From Planctomycetota bacterium (GTDB taxonomy: Bacteria; Planctomycetota; Planctomycetia; Gemmatales; Gemmataceae), in the NCBI GenBank assembly GCA_016873095.1, contig VGYC01000034.1, positions 1 through 47,968 of the forward strand: a DNA stretch of 47,968 nucleotides, written 5' to 3'. The position numbers and the translations under genes were made by a program. The notes beneath the pieces are model-generated. The model saw nothing but the letters and a program-made list of their open reading frames with translations, searched no databases and was not told where the DNA came from. This document shows, in pieces, positions 8,800-17,296 of this stretch. Positions within the stretch are counted from its first letter, which is position 1. Each line of letters begins with the position of its first letter.

Positions 8800-9617
8800 T
8801 CTTCCAGGTAGCGTAATGATGCGCGAGCCACGTTGACTGCGTCATGGCCATGCCGGCTCAATTCGACGTGGACGCCGCCAGCATAGCCGATCTCGGTCAA
8901 TGTCCGCAGCACCGGGCGGAAGTCGATTTCCCCCTCGCCGAACATCACGTGCTCGTGAATGCCGCGGCGCATGTCCTCGATGTGGATGTTCCAGAGCCGG
9001 CCTTGCCAGTGGCGCAGATGATCGGCAACCGGCGTCTCCCCCTGGCAATGCAGATGTCCGATGTCGATCGTCAAGCCAAAAGCAGGGTGATCGACCCGCG
9101 CCGAGAGCGCAGCGAAACGGTCCATGGTATCGATGAGCATGCCGGGTTCCGGCTCGAAGGCCAGACGGACGCCCTTGCTTGCGGCGTATTCGCACAATTG
9201 CAGGCAGCCGCTGGCCAGCCGGTGCAAATGATCGGCGAACGGCAGGGTCTCGCGCGGCGCTCCCGACCAGAAGCTGACGGCGTCCGCTTGAAGCACGTGC
9301 CCGACATCCACGGCACGACATAGAAAGTCAAGCCGCCGTTGCCGGTCCGCCGGGTTGCTGCTCAGCAATGTCGGCTGGTGCTTGTTGCGCGAGTCGAGCA
9401 AAAAGCGGGCGCCGGTTTCAATCACACAGGAGAGAGAAAGCTTGTCCAGCAGCTTTCTGGTCTCGGCGAGCCGCGACTCCAGGTTCGGCTCGAACGGATT
9501 GAGATGCTGATAATCCAGAGTGATGGCGACGCTCTGGTAACCCAACTCGGCGAGAATTGCGAGCACGTCTTCGAGTCGATGGTGGGCGAAACCGTTGGTG
9601 TTGTAGCCGAAGCGCAA
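8778..9617 (-). CDS. Sugar phosphate isomerase/epimerase family (TIM barrel)
   Basis: A 279-residue protein of the xylose-isomerase-like TIM barrel family (AP endonuclease 2 superfamily). Sequence marks are the N-terminal strand MRFGYNTNGFAHHRLEDVLA, and four likely metal-ligand blocks: FEPEPGML (Glu), LTIDIGHLHC (Asp, His), WNIHIEDM (His), and GVHVELSRHG (Glu). It has no signal peptide, so it is cytoplasmic. It probably isomerises or epimerises a sugar or sugar-like compound; the substrate cannot be told. The gene is monocistronic and convergent with the PPC-like gene; its last codons lie in the inverted repeat described at 8710-8799. Confidence 0.85.
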   Translation of the reverse strand: MRFGYNTNGFAHHRLEDVLAILAELGYQSVAITLDYQHLNPFEPNLESRLAETRKLLDKLSLSCVIETGARFLLDSRNKHQPTLLSSNPADRQRRLDFLCRAVDVGHVLQADAVSFWSGAPRETLPFADHLHRLASGCLQLCEYAASKGVRLAFEPEPGMLIDTMDRFAALSARVDHPAFGLTIDIGHLHCQGETPVADHLRHWQGRLWNIHIEDMRRGIHEHVMFGEGEIDFRPVLRTLTEIGYAGGVHVELSRHGHDAVNVARASLRYLEEMNDERK

Positions 9618-9752
9618 GATTGGTTCCTCTCGCCGACCTTTCCACGATTGTAACCCATTTGGCCATCGCTACAAAGAAGCTCGTCCATCGACGCGCGAAC
9701 TTGTCCGTCGTACCAAGCAGTGTGCGGCGCAACCAGCCCCGAGGAGAATTCA

Positions 9753-11210
9753 ATGTCGCGATTGTGTATCCTTGTCAGCCTCATCGCCACCGGTCTGCTC
9801 ACCAGCGTTCGGGCACAGCGTCCCGTTGAATTGTCCATTCAGGGCGACATCGTCAAGCATCTGGATGAAATGCGGCCCGAACTGGTGACCATCAATCAGG
9901 AGATCTGGACGCTGGCAGAGATTGGCTTGCAGGAGCATCGGTCGGCTGCGCGCCTGGTAGGAACGCTCAAAAAGGCCGGCTTCAAGGTCAAGGAGGGCGT
10001 GGCCGACATGCCGACTGCATTTGTCGCGGAGTACGGATCCGGACAGCCCATCATTGGCATCCTCGCGGAGTATGATGCGTTGCCGGAACTGTCGCAGCAA
10101 GCCATCGGCTCGCGCAAGCCGGTGCCGGGACAATCGGCGGGGCACGGCTGCGGTCACTGCGCCCTGGGAACCGCAGCGGTGGGCGCGGCCATCGCTGTGA
10201 AGGAAGCGTATGACCGACACAAGTTGAAGGGAACCATCCGCGTTTATGGCACACCGGCGGAAGAGACGCTCATCGGCAAGTTCTTCATGCTGCTGGCCGG
10301 GCTGTTCGATGACCTGGCCGTATGCCTGCACTGGCACCCGGGCTCGCAAAACCGCATCACCTACAGCACATCGAAGGCGTGCGTGTCGGCCAAGTTCACC
10401 TTCAACGGCGTGGCCGCCCACGCTTCCGGCAGTCCCGACAAGGGCCGCAGCGCTTTGGACGGTGTTGAGTTGATGAACGTCGGCGCCAACTACATGCGCG
10501 AGCACATCAAGGAAACCAGCCGCATCCATTATGTGATCACCAATGGCGGCGGACAGCCAAATGTCGTTCCGGCCACCGCTCAGGCCTGGTACTTTGTCCG
10601 CGCCAACCGGCACGACGCCGTGGTCACGCAATTTGACTGGCTCAAGGAGATCGCCGAGGGCGCCGCCAAGATGAGCCGTACCAAGGTGCAGCATCGCATC
10701 GACTCGGAGTGCCACGAGTTGCTGCCAAACCTGCCATTGTCGAAGTTGATTCTCAAGAATTTCAAGAAGGTTGGCCCGCCGGGCTTCGATGACGCCGACC
10801 GCGACCTGGCGCGGCAGCTGCAAACCGCGCTGCGTACCGACTTTGGCCTGAAACTGAAGAAGCCGCTCAATGATACGATTGAAGAACTGCCCGCCAAGCC
10901 TTACGAGGACGGCGGTTCGACCGACGTCGGCGACGTGAGCTGGCACGTGCCAACGGGCGGCCTCTCGACCGCGTGCTTCGCGGCCGGCAGCCCCGGGCAT
11001 AGCTGGCAAAATGTCGCCGCCATTGGTTCCCCCATCGGCCACAAGGGCATGCTCGTCGCCGCCAAGGTGCTCGCCCTCACCGCCGTGGATCTCATGCAAG
11101 ACGCCAGGGCAATCAAAGAGGCTCGGGCCGACTTCCAAGAACGCATGAAGGATCGCAAGTACTTGACAATCGTGCCCAAGGGACAAAAGCCGCCGAAGGC
11201 AATCCGCTGA
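9753..11210 (+). CDS. Exported M20-family amidohydrolase (AbgB-like)
   Basis: A 485-residue zinc amidohydrolase/peptidase of family M20 (M20D, aminobenzoyl-glutamate utilisation protein B type). The start at ATG 9753 is fixed by GAGGAG 7 bases upstream and yields a signal peptide (LCILVSLIATGLLTSVRAQ). The metal-site and catalytic blocks are visible: GILAEYDALPELS, GHGCGHCALGTAAVGAA, YGTPAEET, and CLHWHPGS. The dimerisation/lid domain follows (SAKFTFNGVAAHASGSPDKG ... GGGQPNVVPATAQAWYFVRA), with a C-terminal catalytic return (GGSTDVGDVSWHVPTG, and SPGHSW). It hydrolyses an amide bond of an acylated amino acid or similar; the substrate is unknown. The signal peptide suggests periplasmic use, unlike cytosolic AbgB. 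Confidence 0.9.
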   Translation: MSRLCILVSLIATGLLTSVRAQRPVELSIQGDIVKHLDEMRPELVTINQEIWTLAEIGLQEHRSAARLVGTLKKAGFKVKEGVADMPTAFVAEYGSGQPIIGILAEYDALPELSQQAIGSRKPVPGQSAGHGCGHCALGTAAVGAAIAVKEAYDRHKLKGTIRVYGTPAEETLIGKFFMLLAGLFDDLAVCLHWHPGSQNRITYSTSKACVSAKFTFNGVAAHASGSPDKGRSALDGVELMNVGANYMREHIKETSRIHYVITNGGGQPNVVPATAQAWYFVRANRHDAVVTQFDWLKEIAEGAAKMSRTKVQHRIDSECHELLPNLPLSKLILKNFKKVGPPGFDDADRDLARQLQTALRTDFGLKLKKPLNDTIEELPAKPYEDGGSTDVGDVSWHVPTGGLSTACFAAGSPGHSWQNVAAIGSPIGHKGMLVAAKVLALTAVDLMQDARAIKEARADFQERMKDRKYLTIVPKGQKPPKAIR

Positions 11211-11415
11211 AGCAGCAAATCACAGCGCAGTGCAGCACTATTGCACATGTCGGCGACCTCGCGACTCTTGCGGGATCAATGTTTCGTCGGAGTTGCCAGG
11301 TGACCGCTGTTCGCAAATCATTTGCGCACAACCAGATGTAGTACAGGGATCTGGAAGAACCAAATCGCTCTGTTTTGGCACTGGATTCGCACGCAGGTTG
11401 GTGGGGTATTCAAGG
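11211..11415. other. Intergenic stretch with a small palindrome
   Basis: No convincing gene is seen here. The 15-bp palindrome cgcaaatcatttgcg (11312-11326, 7-bp arms) and a GTGCA...TGCAC pair (11230-11246) are the only structures noticed. The palindrome could be a regulator site for the small downstream reading frame. Confidence 0.4.
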
Positions 11416-11715
11416 ATGGGCCTGGTTGTTTTCGTACCTGGCGGAAAAGTGGTCATGTTCACATCCACCGCGGCCCCATCGACGTTTCGAATTCGGTGTC
11501 GGGCCGGGATCGACAAGTTCGATCGGCCGTGCCGCTTTCATGCGGCGAGGAAGCTGTCGGTTCTCGACCGCTGCATGGAGGGAGATGCCGATATCGCCTG
11601 GCGGCGTGACGACGCCTTCGATGTGTTTGTCGGACGCCTGCGGCTGGCAACGGTGCGCGGAACCCCGCTTGACCGGATGACTTTCAGTAATCTGCTCCAT
11701 CAACTTCGCCGCTGA
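11416..11715 (+). CDS. Small hypothetical protein
   Basis: A 99-residue reading frame with no family I recognise. It is kept because its third codon positions are moderately GC rich and it ends just before the convergent TPR gene, filling a 500-bp gap. The protein is basic with hydrophobic stretches (MGLVVFVPGGKVVMFTST near the start, AWRRDDAFDVFVGRLRLATV later). The frame is open upstream to 11230, but that part has poor composition for a protein, so the ATG at 11416 is my choice; no good ribosome binding site was seen. It may be a chance frame. Confidence 0.35.
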   Translation: MGLVVFVPGGKVVMFTSTAAPSTFRIRCRAGIDKFDRPCRFHAARKLSVLDRCMEGDADIAWRRDDAFDVFVGRLRLATVRGTPLDRMTFSNLLHQLRR

Positions 11716-11726
11716 GTCGCCCCGGC

Positions 11727-13169
11727 TCACGCCTTTTGCATCTTGCTCTGCCATTCATCAAGCAGATGCCCGATGTTCTTGAATGAGAAATCGATGTTGG
11801 CGAGTTCGAGGCCAATCTCGGTGGCCTTGGCGAAGTCACCGGCCTCGGCGTATCCCTGGGCCAGTTGAAACATGATTTCCTTGCGCAGGGCATCATCGCC
11901 GGCGTTGAGGTATTGCAGCGCTTCCTCGAAGTTTCGTTGCGCAAGCCGCCAGTTGTTGCGATTCTTGAAGCAGTAGCCGAGGTAAACCAGCGATTTGCCG
12001 AGCAGTCGTGGATCACTGCGACTGGCCTGCAGTTCGCGGATGGCCTCGTCCACGGCGCCGCCGCGCAACAGTCGCATGCCCATCTCGAAGCGATGGATCA
12101 TCTCGGTCGGGTAACGGTCGGCTTTCTTGCGAAACAGCTCCAGCTCGCGGGAGTTGATTTCGATGAATAGCTTGGCACGAATGTTCAGCATCTCTTCATT
12201 GGCAGGATCCTTACGCAGTTTTTCCTCGGTGAGAGCCAGGTCCTGCTTGAAGGGCTCGATATCCAGTTCAGCGAGGGCGAGCACGATCTCGAAATTGTTG
12301 CCGGTGGCCTTGGCTCCCTCGCGCAGGGCCTCGCGCGCCTTGTCGAATTCTTCGGCACGGCGATAGACCGTCGCGAGATGCAGATACGAATTCGGGTTAG
12401 CCGGATCGGCCTGGATGCGGGCGCGAATGCCGGCCGTTTCGCGGGCGCAGCGCGATTCGCTGGCGTTCGGGCCGGCGCCGAGCGGCGTTTCCGGGGCCGT
12501 CGCCTCGACGGCGGCCACGGACGATTCAGTCTCCTCGCCCCGCTGGATTGCTTCTTCGTAGCGTCCCTTCGCGATGGTCGCGGAGGCAGCCAGGTCCTTG
12601 GCCTTGTGCTGCGCCTCCAGGTCGCGCGGGTCGGCCTTGCGCACAAGGCTCCACAAGGCAATGGCCTGTGTAAAATTGCCACGCTTCTCGTACAGCCTTG
12701 CCAGGGCGCGGTTCACGTTCGGGTCATTGCCATCCTTCTGTCGAGCCTGGTCCAGCGTCCAGATGGCCAGGTCGATCAGTTCCAGGGCCGCAAACGACTC
12801 TGCCATGATGAGCTGGGTGCTCACGTCCCAGGGATTGGAGACGAGGATCTGCTCGGCATGCTCGAGGACGCCAATGTGGTCTTCGCGCCGCCGCGCCTTG
12901 CGCAGCCGCATCTTGGCTGGGAGTGTACTGACTGCTGCCAGCGAACTGCCGCGCATGTTGTTCTGATACTTGGATTTCACGGTCTGGCGAAGGGTCTGGC
13001 GATAGATGATGCTCGCCGGATCGAGCTTGCAGCAAGTGAGCAGCAGCTGAATGCCGTAATCATGGTTGCCTGTGGTGATGACCTGGTTGGCCCGCTCAAA
13101 CTGGCCCGCCGCCACGCGGCGCTGCTCGGCGGTCAAGCGGGGCAAGCGGGTTGGAAGTCGCTCAGGCAT
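11727..13169 (-). CDS. Tetratricopeptide-repeat protein
   Basis: A 480-residue cytoplasmic protein made mostly of TPR-like helical pairs. Recognisable units include NHDYGIQLLLTCCKLDPAS (about 35-55), ELIDLAIWTLDQARQKDGND (about 125-150), RGNFTQAIALWSLVRKADPR (about 160-185), NSYLHLATVYRRAEEFDKAR (about 255-275), and NWRLAQRNFEEALQYLNAGD (about 395-415). There is no signal peptide or membrane segment. TPR proteins are protein-interaction scaffolds; no partner can be inferred. The start ATG at 13169 is preceded by a weak AAGGA at about 10 bases. It is divergent from the WD40 gene, with about 200 bp between them. Confidence 0.85.
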   Translation of the reverse strand: MPERLPTRLPRLTAEQRRVAAGQFERANQVITTGNHDYGIQLLLTCCKLDPASIIYRQTLRQTVKSKYQNNMRGSSLAAVSTLPAKMRLRKARRREDHIGVLEHAEQILVSNPWDVSTQLIMAESFAALELIDLAIWTLDQARQKDGNDPNVNRALARLYEKRGNFTQAIALWSLVRKADPRDLEAQHKAKDLAASATIAKGRYEEAIQRGEETESSVAAVEATAPETPLGAGPNASESRCARETAGIRARIQADPANPNSYLHLATVYRRAEEFDKAREALREGAKATGNNFEIVLALAELDIEPFKQDLALTEEKLRKDPANEEMLNIRAKLFIEINSRELELFRKKADRYPTEMIHRFEMGMRLLRGGAVDEAIRELQASRSDPRLLGKSLVYLGYCFKNRNNWRLAQRNFEEALQYLNAGDDALRKEIMFQLAQGYAEAGDFAKATEIGLELANIDFSFKNIGHLLDEWQSKMQKA

Positions 13170-13372
13170 GCTGACAATGTCCTTGCTGGGATCATCGCAC
13201 CGAAACGCGCGGCTCGGCTCAATCGTCTACCTAGGCTATCATACACCGCCCAATGGGAAAGGGCACGGGACTCGCCGATTCAGCGCCCGCGGTCCCGGCG
13301 AACCCTTGCAGGGGGCGCTTCATTCGTCTTATACTCATGACAACAGTTTCCGGAGGTCATCCACCAAGGGTC

Positions 13373-16300
13373 ATGAAAACCATGCGATCATTGTGCCTTG
13401 TGCCTGCCCTGGTTCTTTGTGGATTCATGCTGGCGTTGCCACGCGGCGGCACGCAGGAGACGCGCTTGCCGAGCGCCGACGACGTGAAGGCGTTGCAAGC
13501 GAAGTTTCGCAAGGAGCGTGACAGCCTCGTGCAAAACGGCGGCGCCAGGCGGTTTCTGCCCGTGCTGCTGGACAGGGCCAACGAGTTCGGTAAGCGTGCG
13601 GACGACGCCTTGACGGCCGGCCGGTTCCTTCAGGCGAGCGAGTTGTTCCGCCAGGCACGCTGGCAGTTGCCCTACCAGTCGCCGCAGGTGCCCGACAATG
13701 TGCAACGCATTCTCGGCAACCTGCGCCTGCGCCACGGCCAGGAGATCTACGACGTTGCCTTCAGTCCGGATGGCCGGCGCCTGGCCACCGCCAGTCGTGA
13801 CCGCACCGTCAAGATCTGGGACATGGAAAACGGTCACGAACTCCTGACGTATGCGGGCCATGGCGACAGCGTCCGTTCCGTGGCCTTCAGTCCCGACGGC
13901 AAACAAATCGCATCCGCCGGCGGCGAGGCGGACATCAAGCTCTGGGACCCGAACACCGGCAAGGACGTGCGCACCATCAAGGGCAAGGGCGCTTATGTCA
14001 CGAGTCTGGCATTCAGCAGCGACGGCAAGTACCTCGCCGTCAGCAACGACGACAAGGCCGTGCGACTGTATGAGGTTGCCAGCGGCGACCTCAAGCGCGA
14101 GATGAAGGACTTTCGGCTCATGGTGCAAAAGGTGGCCTTCAGCCCCGATGGACAGATTCTGGCCGCTGGCGTCGGCGACGGCCAGCTACGGCTCTGGGAG
14201 TATCCCAAGATCGTCGAAAACGTCAACCACCCGGAGTACTGGGCCCGCCAGGATTTCAACGGCGCCAGCTACCACGTCGCCTTCAGTCCGGACAAGCGTA
14301 CGCTGGCGCGATGCGGGCCGGACGGGCTCAAACTTTACAACACGCCAATCCCCGGCTCGGGTATCGTCGTCAGCGGTCATCGCCTCTTAATTCCCACGCC
14401 GGCCAACAATCCGCTGCAGCGCTTCACCTGCGCGGTCTTCAGCCGTGACAACAAGACGGTCTTCACCGGCGGACTCGACGGCCTCATCCGGTTGTGGGAC
14501 CCTGAGACAGGGCAATCGCTAGGCGTCTACAAGGGACACAATGGCGCGATCCGGGCGCTGGTCTTCCATCCGGCGGGAACGCAGCTTGTCTCCGCCAGCG
14601 CGGACTATACCGTGCGCGTCTGGCCTTTTGACATTGTCCTGCAAGCCCGTGACTTCAGCGGGCATCAGGGCCCCGTCTGGTCGGCAGCGCTGAGCCCGGA
14701 TGGCCAGCGCATGGTATCGGCCAGCGCCGACAAGACCGTCAAGATCTGGGACCTCGTCAGCGGCAAGGTTGCCCACACGCTGGAGGGCCACGACGCCGGC
14801 GTCACCGTCGCGCTGTTCAGCCCCGATGGCAAGACGGTGCTCTCGGCCGGCGGCGACAAGATGCTCCGTCTCTGGGATGCCGACACCGGCAAGGCGATCC
14901 GCGTCTTCAAGGGGCATGACGGCACGGTGACGGCTATCGACTTCAACCATGATGGCTCGCGCATTGTCTCGGGAAGCGTGGATCTCAAGATCAAGGTCTG
15001 GGAGACGGGCAGCGGCAAGGAACTGGCCAGCATCGAGACGCCTGCAGTGATCGCCGCCATCGCCTTCAGCCCGGACGGCAAGCAGTTCGCCTCCGGGCAT
15101 GTCGATCAGATGATCCGCCTGTGGGACGCGGCCGGCAAGGACCTGAAGGATGTAAAGGAGCAAGCGAACTGGCTGGCGCACGGCATCGCCGTCAGCGGAC
15201 TGTCATACAGTCCGAACGGCCAGTATCTTGCTTCGTGCGGCGCGGACCATCTCGTCCGCGTCTGGCCACTGGTCACGCCGGGACAGTCGCCGATTCCGCT
15301 GTCAGGGCATAGCGGGCCGCTCAGTTCGATCGCCTTCCGCAATGACAACCAGCACCTGGTGTCCGCCGGGGCCGATCACATCGTCAAGCTCTGGAAGATC
15401 GAAGGGGCCACCGGCAAGGAGACGCAGAACTTCCGCGGGCACACCGACTGGGTGACGTCGGCCGCCTTCAGCAAGGACGGTTACTCCATCGCCTCGTCGT
15501 CGGTCGATCGCAGCATCAAGGTGTGGGAGATAACCAGCCGCGAAATTCCGCTGCTGGCCGAGCACACCGGCGCTGTTCAGGCCATCGCCGTCAGCCCGGA
15601 CGGCAAGTTCATCGCCTCCGGCGGCACTGACCGGTCCATCAAGATCTGGGACCGTGAAACGGGGGCGGAGAAGCTCACGCTTCATGGCCACACCGACAAT
15701 GTGCTGTCAGTCGCCTTCATGTCGAGCGACAAGCTTGTGTCTAGCGGCGACCAGAATGATCGCAGCATCAAGCTCTGGGATCTGAAGACAGGCAAAGAGC
15801 AGCCGTTGCCGCCGATCTTCAAGAATCTGATCAATCCCGTGCCGTTACTCGCAGTCCCGCCCGGTGGCAAGAAGATCATGGCCTGGGTTCCCGGCAACGA
15901 ACGTTACACCTCGGTGACGGCATTCGACCCGGCCGCCGGCGTGGAATTGTTCACGTTCAACGATCCTCCCAAGGGGGCGCCGCCGCGAAACATCTATGCC
16001 ATGGCCTTCACTCCGAGGTGCGAAAAGGCTGTGCTGGGCGGCAAGGATGGCAGCGTCCGCATATTTGACCTCGACAAGAAGGGCGAAATCGTCCCTGGCG
16101 GCGACTGGTTCGTTTTTGACAAGGGCGTCGGCCTCGGCGATCTCGCCTTCACGCCCGACGCCAAGAAGCTGATCGTCGGCAGCGAGGCGGGCGAATTGCG
16201 CATCTTCCAGATCGATGGGCGCAAGCTGTTGCACGCTTTCAAGGGGCACAAGCAGCGCATCGGCGTCTGCCAGGTGTCGGCCGACGGCAAGCGCTTCGCC

Positions 16301-16489
16301 ACCGCCGGCTTCGACAACATCGTCAAACTCTGGGACGTGGACACCGGCAAGGAGCTGCGCTCCTGGAACATGCACATGCTGGTGCAAGAACGCTCTGCCT
16401 TCGTCTACAACATGGCCTTCACTCCCGACGGCAAGGCACTGGTCACCGGCAACGCCAATTCCAGCTTGTTCATATTGGATTTGCCTTGA
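13373..16489 (+). CDS. Exported WD40-repeat protein, about 21 blades
   Basis: A 1038-residue exported beta-propeller protein. The start at ATG 13373 gives a signal peptide (LCLVPALVLCGFMLALPRGG); an in-frame ATG at 13382 is equally possible, and upstream in-frame starts add an unlikely leader. After a short helical region (about residues 30-110), WD40-type repeats run to the C-terminus. Typical units read VRSVAFSPDGKQIASAGG ... IKLWD and VTSAAFSKDGYSIASSSVDR. By eye I count about 21 units, one of them degenerate (near VPLLAVPPGGKKIM), which would fit three seven-bladed propellers. There is no kinase or enzyme domain. Such scaffolds bind proteins or ligands; the partner is unknown. The YHS-domain gene follows 94 bp downstream on the same strand. 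Confidence 0.93.
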   Translation: MKTMRSLCLVPALVLCGFMLALPRGGTQETRLPSADDVKALQAKFRKERDSLVQNGGARRFLPVLLDRANEFGKRADDALTAGRFLQASELFRQARWQLPYQSPQVPDNVQRILGNLRLRHGQEIYDVAFSPDGRRLATASRDRTVKIWDMENGHELLTYAGHGDSVRSVAFSPDGKQIASAGGEADIKLWDPNTGKDVRTIKGKGAYVTSLAFSSDGKYLAVSNDDKAVRLYEVASGDLKREMKDFRLMVQKVAFSPDGQILAAGVGDGQLRLWEYPKIVENVNHPEYWARQDFNGASYHVAFSPDKRTLARCGPDGLKLYNTPIPGSGIVVSGHRLLIPTPANNPLQRFTCAVFSRDNKTVFTGGLDGLIRLWDPETGQSLGVYKGHNGAIRALVFHPAGTQLVSASADYTVRVWPFDIVLQARDFSGHQGPVWSAALSPDGQRMVSASADKTVKIWDLVSGKVAHTLEGHDAGVTVALFSPDGKTVLSAGGDKMLRLWDADTGKAIRVFKGHDGTVTAIDFNHDGSRIVSGSVDLKIKVWETGSGKELASIETPAVIAAIAFSPDGKQFASGHVDQMIRLWDAAGKDLKDVKEQANWLAHGIAVSGLSYSPNGQYLASCGADHLVRVWPLVTPGQSPIPLSGHSGPLSSIAFRNDNQHLVSAGADHIVKLWKIEGATGKETQNFRGHTDWVTSAAFSKDGYSIASSSVDRSIKVWEITSREIPLLAEHTGAVQAIAVSPDGKFIASGGTDRSIKIWDRETGAEKLTLHGHTDNVLSVAFMSSDKLVSSGDQNDRSIKLWDLKTGKEQPLPPIFKNLINPVPLLAVPPGGKKIMAWVPGNERYTSVTAFDPAAGVELFTFNDPPKGAPPRNIYAMAFTPRCEKAVLGGKDGSVRIFDLDKKGEIVPGGDWFVFDKGVGLGDLAFTPDAKKLIVGSEAGELRIFQIDGRKLLHAFKGHKQRIGVCQVSADGKRFATAGFDNIVKLWDVDTGKELRSWNMHMLVQERSAFVYNMAFTPDGKALVTGNANSSLFILDLP

Positions 16490-16583
16490 ACCGCAAAATC
16501 ATGGATAATTCACCAGGTCTGGCTCGTTCCAGGCAAGGCGTGAGGGCGCACCGGCCTGGAGGCCTAACATTTGAGGAAACATC

Positions 16584-17279
16584 ATGCCCCGGATCATCGG
16601 CTGCCTTGCTATACTTTCCTTTGGCCTGGCGATGCACCACGTGGCGGCCGGCGAGTCCAAGGAGGATGTCAAGGAGGCGTTGCAGGCCCTGCAGGACTAC
16701 ATCGGTTCCTGGAAGGGCAACGGCGCGCTTGAAAGCGACCGCACGCTCTGGAAGGAGAACACCAACTGGGGCTGGCGCTTCAAGGGCAAGGACGCCTGGC
16801 TGACGCTTGACTTTCCGGTGTCCAAGCATTTCAAGAAAGGCGAGATGCGCTTCCTCCCCGACAAGGAGGCATACCAGCTCACGCTCGTCGACCTGAAGGA
16901 CAAGAGGCTGATCTTCGAGGGCAAGCTCAAGAGGACGACTCTGACGCTGGAGCGCAAGGACGCGGAGTCGAAGGAGACGCAGCAACTCAAGATGAATCTC
17001 GCCGGCGGAGGCGTTCGCTCCATCTACACCTACTCCGTCAAGCCGGAGAACCGCACGCTCTACTCCAAGCGCTGGCAGGTCTCGTTCACCAAGGAAGGCG
17101 AGAGTTTCGGCACCGCTCAAAAGAAAATCGAGTGCATTGTCACCGGCGGCCTGGGCACGATGCCCGTGAGTTTCAACGGCGTGACTTACTACGTCTGTTG
17201 CAGCGGCTGCCGCGACGCCTTCAACGAGACTCCGGAGAAGTTCGTCAAGGAGTTCTTGAACAAGAAGAAGGGCAAGTGA
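16584..17279 (+). CDS. Exported protein with C-terminal YHS/TRASH-like Cys domain
   Basis: A 231-residue exported protein: signal peptide (IIGCLAILSFGLAMHHVAAG), a lipocalin-like or beta-rich middle (about residues 30-170; DYIGSWKGNGALESD ... WGWRFKGKDAWLTLDFPVSK), and a C-terminal YHS/TRASH-like motif of about 50 residues. The motif has a Cys at KKIECIVTGG, then YYVCCSGCRDAFNETPEKFV, giving a C-x(21)-C-C-x2-C arrangement typical of small metal-binding YHS/TRASH domains. A role in metal (for example copper) sensing or binding in the periplasm is inferred. TGAGGAAA precedes the ATG by about 5 bases. It is downstream of the WD40 gene and convergent with the lactonase-type gene. Confidence 0.8.
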   Translation: MPRIIGCLAILSFGLAMHHVAAGESKEDVKEALQALQDYIGSWKGNGALESDRTLWKENTNWGWRFKGKDAWLTLDFPVSKHFKKGEMRFLPDKEAYQLTLVDLKDKRLIFEGKLKRTTLTLERKDAESKETQQLKMNLAGGGVRSIYTYSVKPENRTLYSKRWQVSFTKEGESFGTAQKKIECIVTGGLGTMPVSFNGVTYYVCCSGCRDAFNETPEKFVKEFLNKKKGK

Positions 17280-17296
17280 CCTGGCTCGTTCGCGTG

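Noticed and set aside
9750-11186. A 478-residue open frame on the minus strand
   Set aside because: It lies antisense across the whole M20 amidohydrolase gene, whose motifs are unmistakable.
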